From an uncultured Blautia sp. (GTDB lineage: Bacteria > Bacillota > Clostridia > Lachnospirales > Lachnospiraceae), in NCBI GenBank assembly GCA_900541985.1, contig UQLX01000002.1, positions 133,099 through 197,098 of the forward strand: 64,000 bases of DNA, given 5' to 3'. Positions 8,747 through 17,079 of the stretch are shown here, in pieces. The notes below the pieces were generated by a model. The model was not told where the DNA came from. It searched no databases and was given only the letters and a program-made list of their open reading frames with translations. Made by a program: the position numbers and the translations under genes. Every line of letters starts with the position of its first letter. The first letter of the stretch is position 1.

Positions 8747-9459
8747 CAGTGTTTTCCTCCTTTGCACATAGTATTTCCGCAGGAAGCACAGGCACCGCCG
8801 CATTTGTCCGGATTGCTTGGATCAATTCCTCTTTTTGCAGCGCCCAGTTTAAATCTGTTCTGAATCGCTGCCAGAAGAGCAAGCACAAAGAACGCTCCCG
8901 GAGCCAGAATAAAGATTGTAACGGGCTCATATCCCATTTTTCCCGCTGCGGCATCTGCAAGCGGAAGGATCTGATGTCCAAAAAGCTGTCCCGCTCCGAT
9001 CAGCTCTCTTACCGCACCGATACAGGTAATACTCAGAGTAAACCCCAGTCCCATTCCAATACCGTCAAAGAGCGAAGGAAGTGGCGGATTTTTAGAGGCA
9101 TATGCCTCTGCGCGTCCAAGGATAATGCAGTTTACAACGATCAGAGGAATGTACAGACCCAAAGAGGCATAAAGTGCCGGAAGGAATCCCTCCAGCAGCA
9201 TCTGTACGATCGTAACAAAAGATGCTACCACTACAATGAATGCCGGCATACGAACCCCATCCGGAATAAATTTCCGAAGCATGGAGATCAGAAGATTTGA
9301 CGCTGCTAATACGGCAGTTGTGGTAAGTCCCATTCCAATTCCGTTTACAGCTGAGGTAGTGACCGCTAATGTGGGGCACATACCCAGCATCAGCACAAAA
9401 GTAGGATTTTCTTTTATGATACCATTAATCAGACGTTCTGATGGTGTATTCGCTTTCAT
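8746..9459 (-). CDS. rnfE: Rnf complex integral membrane subunit RnfE
   Basis: Second RnfA/E-type membrane subunit. The first helix contains NPTFVLMLGMCPTLAVT with the conserved Cys. Six membrane segments are visible to about residue 200. The last 22 residues are a soluble tail with C220, C224, C227 and C232, which short RnfE/NqrD proteins lack; it could bind a metal or cluster. Start and stop both overlap neighbours by a few bases, so translation is probably coupled through rnfG-rnfE-rnfA. Confidence 0.95.
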   Translation of the reverse strand: MKANTPSERLINGIIKENPTFVLMLGMCPTLAVTTSAVNGIGMGLTTTAVLAASNLLISMLRKFIPDGVRMPAFIVVVASFVTIVQMLLEGFLPALYASLGLYIPLIVVNCIILGRAEAYASKNPPLPSLFDGIGMGLGFTLSITCIGAVRELIGAGQLFGHQILPLADAAAGKMGYEPVTIFILAPGAFFVLALLAAIQNRFKLGAAKRGIDPSNPDKCGGACASCGNTMCKGGKH

Positions 9460-10064
9460 TGTGCTCCCCCTTCCATATACTGAAATGCACAGAGACCTGC
9501 ATTGACGCCGTTTGTCATGGCATTTGTGGTTATCGTGGCGCCACTTAAGGCATCGATCTCATCTTCTGAAGATGCACCGTTTTTTGTATAAATAAATTTC
9601 TCCACTTTTTTGTTTTTAAACTGATCTTTAAAAGCATCTGTATCTGCTTTCATTCCGAGACCGGCAGTCTCACCGATAGACAAAATGGAGATTCCATTCA
9701 ATGTACCGTCATTCTGTACACCCATGGCAAACTGGATATCTCCACCATAGCCTTCTGAAGTGGTTACAGTAAAAGCATAGCCGATTTCATTATCCAATGC
9801 ATCCAGGGCAGTCATAACCTCATCGATATTCTGAGCGCCATAGCCATTTTCACTAAGCACCCCCGCAAGTTCTTCCGCCTTATCTCCCAGCACAACCTCA
9901 CCAAAGCTTTCTGCTTCCGGGAAAACTGCTTTATATGCCTCCTGTTTTGCCTTCAGCTTCTGCTGAGCAATGGGATCCGCTGTAATATCCTGAACAACGC
10001 CCAAAGCCAGTCCGGCTACCAGTGTGATCACTGTAATTGAAACTGTATCTTTTAAGATGCTCAT
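9456..10064 (-). CDS. rnfG: Rnf complex FMN-binding subunit RnfG
   Basis: Membrane-anchored flavoprotein subunit carrying covalent FMN on the outer face. One N-terminal helix (about residues 8-27) is followed by the FMN-binding domain with the flavinylation motif SGATIT at 174-179, where T177 should carry the phosphoester-linked FMN. Length of 202 residues is normal. The start overlaps the rnfD stop (ATGA). No ApbE-type flavin transferase gene is in the window. Confidence 0.95.
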   Translation of the reverse strand: MSILKDTVSITVITLVAGLALGVVQDITADPIAQQKLKAKQEAYKAVFPEAESFGEVVLGDKAEELAGVLSENGYGAQNIDEVMTALDALDNEIGYAFTVTTSEGYGGDIQFAMGVQNDGTLNGISILSIGETAGLGMKADTDAFKDQFKNKKVEKFIYTKNGASSEDEIDALSGATITTNAMTNGVNAGLCAFQYMEGGAQ

Positions 10065-11041
10065 GCTTTTTTCCCTCCTTTTCCAAATGCCACCGGATAG
10101 GTAGCCTTTTCGATAAGCGGAACCAGAAGGTTACAGAAGATTATTGCATAGGAAACACCTTCTGCGGATCCGCCAAAAAGACGGAACACAGCAGTTACCA
10201 CGCCAAGACAACAGCCATAAACCAGCTGTCCTTTCCAGGTGATCGGTGTTGTTACATAATCTGTAGCCATAAACCATGCCCCCAGCATCAGTCCGCCTCC
10301 AAACAGGTGACTCATGAGGTAATTTCCATCAAACCCCATTCCGCTGCACAGCATATAGATTACGACAAATACAGTAAAGCTTCCGATATATGTAAGAGGA
10401 ATTTTAAGATCAATGATCTTAAATGCCAGAAGGATCACTGCACCTGCCAGAATCGCCAGTGCCGAGGTCTCTCCAATCGTTCCCTGGATATTTCCAAGAA
10501 AAAGATTTTTTACCGGAACAGAGCTTCCTTCTATAAATCCCTGCGCCTTCAATGCTGCCAGAGGCGTTGCACCCGTAACCGTATCCACAGCGCCGCGAAA
10601 ACTGTCTGATACTGCAAAATCCGTCATTCTGCCTGCAAAAGAAATCATCAGGAAGCATCTTCCTGCCAGTGCCGGATTCATAAAGTTCTGACCCAGGCCT
10701 CCAAAAAGCTGTTTCACCACAATAATTGCAAATGCGCTGCCCAGTACCGGCATCCACAGCGGGATCTGAGGAGGCATATTCAGCGCAAGCAGCAATCCTG
10801 TAACTACTGCACTGAAATCCGTGATCGTATTGGGTTTATGCATCAGTTTGTCATAAATCCATTCAAAAAACACACTGGAAGCAACTGTCACTGCAACGAC
10901 CAGAAGCGCACGAAATCCGAAATTCCAGATTCCAAATAACGTTGCAGGAAGAAGGGCAACCACTACCAGCTGCATAATTCTGCCTGTTGTCATCTTATCC
11001 CTTACATGTGGATTTGACGACACATTATACTTTTGTTCCAT
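10061..11041 (-). CDS. rnfD: Rnf complex membrane subunit RnfD
   Basis: Polytopic subunit with covalent FMN. The flavinylation motif is VTGATPLAAL with T159 as the expected attachment residue. Eight or more membrane segments are evident. I set the start at the ATG at 11041 (MEQKYNVSSNPH), preceded by GGGAGGTAGAGGA, rather than the longer in-frame extension reaching into rnfC, because the extension lacks homology-like content and the RBS fits the internal ATG. This gives 326 residues, the common size. Confidence 0.95.
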   Translation of the reverse strand: MEQKYNVSSNPHVRDKMTTGRIMQLVVVALLPATLFGIWNFGFRALLVVAVTVASSVFFEWIYDKLMHKPNTITDFSAVVTGLLLALNMPPQIPLWMPVLGSAFAIIVVKQLFGGLGQNFMNPALAGRCFLMISFAGRMTDFAVSDSFRGAVDTVTGATPLAALKAQGFIEGSSVPVKNLFLGNIQGTIGETSALAILAGAVILLAFKIIDLKIPLTYIGSFTVFVVIYMLCSGMGFDGNYLMSHLFGGGLMLGAWFMATDYVTTPITWKGQLVYGCCLGVVTAVFRLFGGSAEGVSYAIIFCNLLVPLIEKATYPVAFGKGGKKA

Positions 11042-11054
11042 TCCTCTACCTCCC

Positions 11055-12377
11055 CTATTTCTTCCTGCGGCTGGCAAGAACCATTTTCCGCATGGACTTG
11101 ATGCTCTGTGTCAGCGGTCTTTTTGCCGGACAGACATAGCTGCAGCAGCCACATTCACAACATTCCATTCCATTTAATTTCTCAAACCCTGCCATATCTC
11201 CTCTTTCTGCCAGAGTCGCAAGACGTGCCGGAAGCACATGCCCCGGGCATACACTCACACAGCGACCGCAGTTGATGCATGCGGTCATCTGTTTTCTGGA
11301 TTCAGAGACTGCATCATGTTCAAGACACAAAAATGCAGAGGTTGTTTTTACGCAGGGAACGTGAAGGTCATACATGGCAAACCCCATCATGGGGCCGCCT
11401 GAGATCACCTTCACAGCCTCTGTCTTCAGACCGCCGGCCGCCTCAATCAGCTCCTCCATATTCGTTCCCGTAAGAACAGTGAAGTTTTTGGGATTTGTAA
11501 CAGCATCTCCGGTCACTGTTACAATCCTGCTCATCACAGGACGCCCGAGTATCACTGCTTTGTAGATGGCAACTACCGTATCAATATTATCCACTACACA
11601 GCCCACATCTGCCGGAAGCATGGAGGAATTGATTTCTCTTCCTGTTGCGGCATAGATCAGTGTGCGTTCTCCGCCCTGAGGATATTTGGTCATAACTTCC
11701 CGGACCTCCATCCGCGGGCTGTCCTTCACCAGTTCTTTCATTTTGGCAATGCAGTCCGGTTTATTATCCTCAATACAAATATAACCTTTTGCATGATCAA
11801 AGAGTTTCAGGATAATCTCCAGTCCTGCAACTACTTTCTCAGGCTCCTCCAACATTCTTCTGTAATCACTGGTAAGATAAGGTTCACACTCCGCACCGTT
11901 TACAAGTACATGTTCAATCTTGTCCGGTTCTTTCGGTGAAAGCTTTACATGAGTGGGAAAACCGGCGCCTCCCATTCCTACCACTCCGCCTTCTCTGATC
12001 CTGGAGATAATCTCTTCTCTGGAAAGAGAGGAAAGCTCAGCGGTATGGAATTCCGCTTCCTCATACTGCTGATCGTTTTCGATAATGATCGAATCGACCA
12101 TACTTCCTGTAGCTGTCAGTCTTTTTTCAATCCCTTTTACCGTTCCGGAAACAGAAGCATGAAGCGGAACAGATACAAAACCGTTTGCCTCTGCAATTTT
12201 CTGCCCTGCAAGTACATGATCCCCCTTACTCACACAGGCAGCGGAAGGTGCTCCAATGTGCTGAGACAGAGGATAGACCATTTCTCCCTTTGGAAGATAC
12301 TTTTCAATCGGACTGTTCTTTGACAGTTCCTTGCCATCATAGGGATGGATCCCACCCTTAAAGGTAAGCTTTCCCAT
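11055..12377 (-). CDS. rnfC: Rnf complex NADH-binding subunit RnfC
   Basis: Peripheral subunit that carries FMN and passes electrons to or from NAD. The nucleotide-binding glycine loop is GVVGMGGAGFPTHVK near residue 130, followed by the SLBB region, and two C-terminal [4Fe-4S] motifs: C367-x2-C370-x2-C373-x3-C377 and C406-x2-C409-x2-C412-x3-C416. Length is 440 residues. First rnf gene, preceded by AGGAGG. Only 22 bases separate it from the membrane protein gene upstream and no terminator is visible there, so rnf may be transcribed from the promoter near 13.3 kb. Confidence 0.97.
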   Translation of the reverse strand: MGKLTFKGGIHPYDGKELSKNSPIEKYLPKGEMVYPLSQHIGAPSAACVSKGDHVLAGQKIAEANGFVSVPLHASVSGTVKGIEKRLTATGSMVDSIIIENDQQYEEAEFHTAELSSLSREEIISRIREGGVVGMGGAGFPTHVKLSPKEPDKIEHVLVNGAECEPYLTSDYRRMLEEPEKVVAGLEIILKLFDHAKGYICIEDNKPDCIAKMKELVKDSPRMEVREVMTKYPQGGERTLIYAATGREINSSMLPADVGCVVDNIDTVVAIYKAVILGRPVMSRIVTVTGDAVTNPKNFTVLTGTNMEELIEAAGGLKTEAVKVISGGPMMGFAMYDLHVPCVKTTSAFLCLEHDAVSESRKQMTACINCGRCVSVCPGHVLPARLATLAERGDMAGFEKLNGMECCECGCCSYVCPAKRPLTQSIKSMRKMVLASRRKK

Positions 12378-12399
12378 ATATATTTCCTCCTTTTAAAAG

Positions 12400-13254
12400 T
12401 TATTTATGATCTTTCTTATGGCGCATACGGTATCCGCGGTTCAGATTCGGATAAGACTTAAGAAAACGTCTGGTATTACCTTTTGTTCTGGCAACCAGAG
12501 CTTTTCTGTAAGCATGAAGCTCCTCTGTCAGTTCCTTACGCAGTGCAAGACGTTTTTCTGTAAGTGCATGCAGAATTTCCGCATCTTCAATTTTCTCCCT
12601 TACAGAATCAAGAGAAGCACCTCTGGGCAATTCCAGATTTTCCAGGCGCATGTTCACCTTCAACATAAGCTCCACCTGCTTCTTTTCCAGTTCCTCTTCC
12701 CAGTATGGAATTCGTTCTTTCAAATGGAAAGCCGCTGCTGCGGAACCGCTGAAATCTGCCAGATACGCAGCCGAAATAACACAGACTCCGATTTTTCCTG
12801 CAATTACCGGATAAAAGCTTACCAGATCCTCTACAAGCGGATGAAGAACACGAAACAGGATCACAGTGAATACTCCCCAGCCAAGAGAGGCTCCCAGGCA
12901 GATCCTTCCCTGAAAATTAAATTTATTATCACTGTAATCCCACCAGGAAGTATGAAAGATACTTTCCATAAGAACCGCCGTGACATATTCCAGCAATGTG
13001 GCAACCACAATGCCCCCTAAGAACAGAAATAAAAGCTGATCCTCCAACGGTTTCAGAATCAGATAAACCGATATTGCTCCAAAACCGTAAATCGTACAGA
13101 CTGGTCCGCTGACAAAGCCACGGTTTATAAATTCGCCACGTTTTACAGATACATAAAAGGTCTCCCATATCCATCCGAAAAAGCTGTAAATAAAAAACCA
13201 GTTTATGATATGATAAAGGTCTACTCCGTTAATTGTAAGTTCCCATACAGACAT
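12400..13254 (-). CDS. Putative ABC-transporter type IV membrane protein (CmpB-like, PF06541)
   Basis: Multi-pass membrane protein of the family known as putative ABC transporter permease (CmpB-like); the biochemical function is not established. Five hydrophobic segments lie in residues 10-170 with aromatic-rich motifs such as FFIYSFFGWIWETFY and HTSWWDYSDNKFNFQGRICL, followed by a charged, partly coiled-coil tail rich in Arg/Lys/Glu (200-284). The ATG at 13254 has GGAGG seven bases upstream and is preferred to a TTG two codons earlier. It directly precedes rnfC, so a link to Rnf assembly or simple co-transcription is possible; nothing in the sequence proves it. Confidence 0.75.
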   Translation of the reverse strand: MSVWELTINGVDLYHIINWFFIYSFFGWIWETFYVSVKRGEFINRGFVSGPVCTIYGFGAISVYLILKPLEDQLLFLFLGGIVVATLLEYVTAVLMESIFHTSWWDYSDNKFNFQGRICLGASLGWGVFTVILFRVLHPLVEDLVSFYPVIAGKIGVCVISAAYLADFSGSAAAAFHLKERIPYWEEELEKKQVELMLKVNMRLENLELPRGASLDSVREKIEDAEILHALTEKRLALRKELTEELHAYRKALVARTKGNTRRFLKSYPNLNRGYRMRHKKDHK

Positions 13255-13260
13255 GAACAA

Positions 13261-13380
13261 ACCTCCGTCTTTTGATATTTTTCATGTATATACTATAACT
13301 CAATTTATGAAAAAATTCACTATTGTTTTTTTGTTTTTTTGTGTATAATTAAATACAATCAGGAAAGGAATGTTAAAAAT
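13261..13380. promoter_or_regulatory. Divergent promoter region (exonuclease gene / CmpB-like-rnf genes)
   Basis: Plus-strand TATAAT at 13344-13349 lies 31 bases before the exonuclease ATG, with no good -35 in a T-rich stretch. Minus-strand A/T-rich hexamers (TATAGT, TATATA near 13290-13300) could serve the other side; no unique choice is possible. Confidence 0.4.
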
Positions 13381-14397
13381 ATGATTGTTAAAAAAATGCC
13401 TATTTTAAAGGGGTTTCTGTCTCTTGAGTATGTTAAAAAATTATCGAATTTTGTCTCTTTTTCCTGTGGTGACAACCCTGTTTTTTACGATATAGAAACC
13501 ACCGGACTATCACGATATTCCACTTTTTTATATCTCATTGGCGCGGCAGTGTGGGAAAATGGAAACTGGTCTCTCTATCAGTGGATGACAGAAAGGGAAG
13601 AAGAAGAGAAAGCGCTTCTTTGCACTTTTTCTGATTTTATAAAAAGCGCCACCTGCACCATACAGTACAATGGAAACAAGTTCGATGAACCCTACTTGAA
13701 AGAACGTTATAAAATACACAATCTTCCATGTCCTCTCGTCCATCTGCCTGCTCTTGATCTGTATCAGGAACTTTTTTCCTGCAAAAAACTGCTGATGCTG
13801 TCAAAAATGAAGCAGCCGGATCTGGAAAACTTCCTTGGTATAAACACCCGGGTCTGCTGCGATGGCCGGGAGTGTATCCGCCTTTACAGGACGTATTCCC
13901 GAAATCCGGATCCGAATCTTCTGAAAATGATCACAGGGCATAATCAGGAGGATCTTGCGGGGCTTGGAGCCATCTACTCCATGCTTGCCTACCGCGCACT
14001 GTTCACAGGCATATACGAACCATTAACAGCGTCTGTCGAAAAAGCAGAACTACTGATCCGCTTCACGCTCCCGTTTTCAGTCCCGGCTCCTGTATCTAAA
14101 AAAGGAAATGGCTATTATTTTTCCTGCGAAGGTACAAAAGGAGCTCTCCTGGCAGAGGTGAAGGACAAGCGGATCCGAATGTACTATCCGGACTATAAAA
14201 ATTATGATTATATTCCCCGGGAGGATGCCGCAATCCCCAAAGTATTAAGTCGTTATATGGATAAAGGCAGCAGACAGGCTGCCAGACCGGAAACCTGTTA
14301 TACATGGATTTTCTGTGATGAATCTTTTCTTAAAGACAAAAAAAAGCAGAAACAGTATCTAAATCATACTGTTCCCTGCCTTTTAAATCTGAACTGA
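13381..14397 (+). CDS. Ribonuclease H-like / DEDD exonuclease domain protein (YprB type)
   Basis: Predicted 3'-5' exonuclease of the RNase H fold, of the YprB family. The first catalytic motif is VFYDIETTG with D37 and E39; further acidic motifs follow in IQYNGNKFDEPYL and in the HNQEDLAGLG segment. The C-terminal 120 residues are a less conserved domain. I chose the ATG at 13381 because AGGAAAGGA precedes it; an in-frame start 42 bases earlier has no RBS. One of few plus-strand genes in the window. Substrate is unknown. Confidence 0.8.
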   Translation: MIVKKMPILKGFLSLEYVKKLSNFVSFSCGDNPVFYDIETTGLSRYSTFLYLIGAAVWENGNWSLYQWMTEREEEEKALLCTFSDFIKSATCTIQYNGNKFDEPYLKERYKIHNLPCPLVHLPALDLYQELFSCKKLLMLSKMKQPDLENFLGINTRVCCDGRECIRLYRTYSRNPDPNLLKMITGHNQEDLAGLGAIYSMLAYRALFTGIYEPLTASVEKAELLIRFTLPFSVPAPVSKKGNGYYFSCEGTKGALLAEVKDKRIRMYYPDYKNYDYIPREDAAIPKVLSRYMDKGSRQAARPETCYTWIFCDESFLKDKKKQKQYLNHTVPCLLNLN

Positions 14398-14398
14398 C

Positions 14399-14428
14399 AA
14401 AACCGACTGTATAAATACAGTCGGTTTT
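14399..14428. terminator. Bidirectional terminator between convergent genes
   Basis: Perfect 12-bp stem AAAACCGACTGT / ACAGTCGGTTTT with an ATAAAT loop, flanked by T on one side and A on the other. It lies between the convergent exonuclease and S1 protein genes and can serve both. Confidence 0.85.
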
Positions 14429-14459
14429 ATATTATAAGCTAATTATCCTAAAGGAAAAA

Positions 14460-15533
14460 TTACTCTGCGTCATCTGCAGCCGGAGCCTCAAGAGCTTTCA
14501 TGCTGAGACTGATCTTCTTGTCTTCGCCGTTGAAATCAACAACTTTAGCCTGAATTTCCTGACCGATGGAAAGGACATCTGACGGTTTTGCAACATGTTC
14601 TCTGGAAATCTGAGATACATGAAGAAGTGCATCGATTCCAGGTGCAAGCTCAACGAAAGCACCGAAATCAGTCATACGTGCAACTTTACCTTCTACTACA
14701 TTACCTACTGCAAATTTCTCTGCAGCAGTCAGCCACGGATTCTCTTCCGGGAATTTCAGAGAAAGTGCAATCTTGTCTCCGTTGATTTCCTTGATGAGAA
14801 CCTTAACTTCTTCGCCTACTGTAAAGACTTTCTTCGGATTCTCCACTCTGCCCCAGGACATCTCGGAAATATGAAGAAGGCCATCAGCGCCGCCCAGATC
14901 AATGAATGCACCAAAATCAGTTACATTCTTAACCACACCTGTTACCACGTCGCCTGCATGGATTCTCTCCATAAGCTCTTTCTGCTTCTCAGCCTTCTCA
15001 GCAAGAAGAAGCTGCTTGCGGTTACCAATGATACGGCGTCTTCTGGGATTAAACTCGGTAATAACAAATTCGATTTCCTGATCTGCATACTTGGAAAGAT
15101 CTCTTTCATAAGTATCAGATACAAGGCTTGCAGGAATAAATACTCTTGCTTCCTCAACGTTTACACAAAGACCGCCATCCAGTACCTGTGTTACAGGTGC
15201 TTTCAGTACTTCCTGAGACTCAAATGCAGCTTCCAGACGTTTATTGCCTTTTTCTGCAGCAAGTCTCTTATAAGTAAGGATCACCTGGCCCTCACCATCG
15301 TTCACCTTGAGAACCTTGGCTTCCATTGTGTCACCTACATGCACTGCATCTGCAAGTACAAGTGAGCTGTCATTAGAATACTCGCTCTTAGTGATGATAC
15401 CGTCTGCTTTATAGCCGATATTCAGGATGATCTCATCTTCTTTTACATCGATGACGGTACCCTGCACGATCTCTCCATTTCTGATAGTTTTTACGGAATC
15501 TTCCAGCATCTGTTCAAAACTTAACTCTGACAT
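14460..15533 (-). CDS. S1 RNA-binding domain protein (30S protein S1-like)
   Basis: Four consecutive S1 (OB-fold) repeats are visible at about residues 16-85, 100-165, 185-255 and 270-340; the last two have the canonical GxVxxxxxFGAFVxL pattern ending in HVSQIS or HISEMS. It probably binds mRNA and helps initiation or ribosome association. The real start is the ATG at 15533 (MSELSFEQMLEDS), which has AGGAGG nine bases upstream inside ispH; the reading frame extends slightly further. Overlaps ispH by 20 bases. In many Clostridia this protein is fused to IspH. Confidence 0.92.
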   Translation of the reverse strand: MSELSFEQMLEDSVKTIRNGEIVQGTVIDVKEDEIILNIGYKADGIITKSEYSNDSSLVLADAVHVGDTMEAKVLKVNDGEGQVILTYKRLAAEKGNKRLEAAFESQEVLKAPVTQVLDGGLCVNVEEARVFIPASLVSDTYERDLSKYADQEIEFVITEFNPRRRRIIGNRKQLLLAEKAEKQKELMERIHAGDVVTGVVKNVTDFGAFIDLGGADGLLHISEMSWGRVENPKKVFTVGEEVKVLIKEINGDKIALSLKFPEENPWLTAAEKFAVGNVVEGKVARMTDFGAFVELAPGIDALLHVSQISREHVAKPSDVLSIGQEIQAKVVDFNGEDKKISLSMKALEAPAADDAE

Positions 15534-16380
15534 GTTCTTGAACCTCCTCAATAATTTTCTTTGGGGTGGACGCCCCTGCTGTAATACCTACATAACTACT
15601 GCGATGGAACATTTCAGAATCCAAGTCTACAGGTGTTTGTATATAGTAAGTATTTCCACATTCCTCTTTACATATTTCAAACAGCTTTTGAGTATTGGAA
15701 CTATGTCTGCCACCGATGACAAGCATAGTGTCTACCTCTCCGGCTATGGATTTTGCTTCTTTCTGCCGTTCTTCGGTAGCATTACAAATAGTGTTTAAAA
15801 TATTGTCAATATTTAAAACATTATTATCATACCTCTTTTTGCAGAGAATTTCAACTAATTCTTTGAATTTGTTGTAATTAAATGTCGTCTGCGATACAAC
15901 ACAGGGGATTCTTTCCGGATCCGGAAGGAATTTTTCCGCTTCTTCTCTGTTTTTAAGGACTGTACAGGATCCCTGACACCAGCCGCATATCCCCTTTACC
16001 TCCGGGTGCTCCGGATCACCGAAGACAATAATCTGCTTTCCGGCTCTGCTTTCTCTCTCTACGATTCTGTGGATCTTCAGCACAAAAGGACAGGTTACAT
16101 CCACAAAGGAAAGACCTGCATTCTTAAGCTCATCATATACACTGCGCCCCACTCCGTGAGAACGTATTACTACAGTGCCTTCATGAATGTGTGGAATATC
16201 TTCCTCACTAATCACTGTTACTCCTTTTTTTTCCAGATCAGAGACAACCTCCTCATTGTGGATGATAGGCCCTAATGTATAAATGGGAGCAACCCCTTCT
16301 CCGATCAGCTCATACACTCTGTCTACAGCTCGTTTTACACCAAAGCAAAATCCAGCAGTTTTTGCAGTCTTAACCTTCAT
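15514..16380 (-). CDS. ispH: 4-hydroxy-3-methylbut-2-enyl diphosphate reductase IspH (LytB)
   Basis: Last enzyme of the MEP isoprenoid pathway: reduces HMBPP to IPP and DMAPP with a [4Fe-4S] cluster. The three cluster Cys residues are in AGFCFGV (C12), DVTCPFV and TICNATEERQ; substrate residues appear in RSHGVG, GDPEHPEVKG, SQTTFN and GGRHSSNTQKL. The ATG at 16380 has GAGG nine bases upstream and is preferred to a TTG three codons earlier; this gives 288 residues. The 3' end carries the RBS of the S1 gene. Confidence 0.97.
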   Translation of the reverse strand: MKVKTAKTAGFCFGVKRAVDRVYELIGEGVAPIYTLGPIIHNEEVVSDLEKKGVTVISEEDIPHIHEGTVVIRSHGVGRSVYDELKNAGLSFVDVTCPFVLKIHRIVERESRAGKQIIVFGDPEHPEVKGICGWCQGSCTVLKNREEAEKFLPDPERIPCVVSQTTFNYNKFKELVEILCKKRYDNNVLNIDNILNTICNATEERQKEAKSIAGEVDTMLVIGGRHSSNTQKLFEICKEECGNTYYIQTPVDLDSEMFHRSSYVGITAGASTPKKIIEEVQEHVRVKF

Positions 16381-16396
16381 TTTTCCCAACCTCGTT

Positions 16397-17068
16397 TTAT
16401 TTTATCACTTTTTCTCTGAAAATCTGTAAAATTCTTTTTACCACTTCCTCTATCGTCATATCAGAGGAATCCACAAGGACAGCATCTTCCGCCTGTTTCA
16501 GAGGAGAGATCTCACGATTCATGTCACGTCTGTCACGGTCTTCAATATCTCTCCGGATCTCTTCCAGATCACAGTCGATCCCCTTCTGCTGAAGTTCCAG
16601 ATATCGGCGTTTTGCCCTTGTGGCTGAACTGGCAGTGAGATAAATCTTTACCTCTGCATCTGGAAGGATCGTTGTTCCGATATCTCTTCCATCCATAACC
16701 ACACTCATAGAAGCCGCAAGCTTTCTCTGAAGATCCAGAAGCTTTTGCCTTACCATAGGATTGGCAGAGCTGACAGAGGCCATATTTCCCACCTCTTCTG
16801 TACGGAGAAAGGCATTTACGTTTTCACCATTCAGGCATACGATCTGTTCTCCCTCTTTGTAAGCAATGGTAATTTCCGCTCCCTTGCACACCTCCCCTAT
16901 CTCAGCCGGATCCTCTCTGTTCACCTTATGACGGAGAAGATAGAGAGCCATTGCCCTGTACATGGCGCCTGTATCTACATATAAACAGGAAAGCTCTTTT
17001 GCCACCTTTTTTGCGATGGTACTTTTTCCGGCACCTGCCGGGCCGTCAATGGCAATATTAAAAATCAT
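16397..17068 (-). CDS. cmk: Cytidylate kinase
   Basis: Phosphorylates CMP and dCMP. P-loop GPAGAGKS at residues 9-16, the CMP-binding DGRDIGTTILPDAEVKIYLTAS region and the lid ASSATRAKRRYLELQ are all present. The ATG at 17068 follows AAGGAGG; the open frame runs 57 bases further upstream but into the preceding gene and without a better start. About 223 residues, standard. Operon with the flavoprotein upstream and ispH-S1 downstream (16-base gap), a common clostridial order. Confidence 0.96.
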   Translation of the reverse strand: MIFNIAIDGPAGAGKSTIAKKVAKELSCLYVDTGAMYRAMALYLLRHKVNREDPAEIGEVCKGAEITIAYKEGEQIVCLNGENVNAFLRTEEVGNMASVSSANPMVRQKLLDLQRKLAASMSVVMDGRDIGTTILPDAEVKIYLTASSATRAKRRYLELQQKGIDCDLEEIRRDIEDRDRRDMNREISPLKQAEDAVLVDSSDMTIEEVVKRILQIFREKVIK

Positions 17069-17079
17069 AATTTCCTCCT

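Noticed and set aside
15514..15551. Programmed frameshift fusing IspH and S1 proteins
   Set aside because: A clear GAGGAGG with correct spacing before an ATG explains separate translation; no slippery heptamer with a downstream structure is evident.
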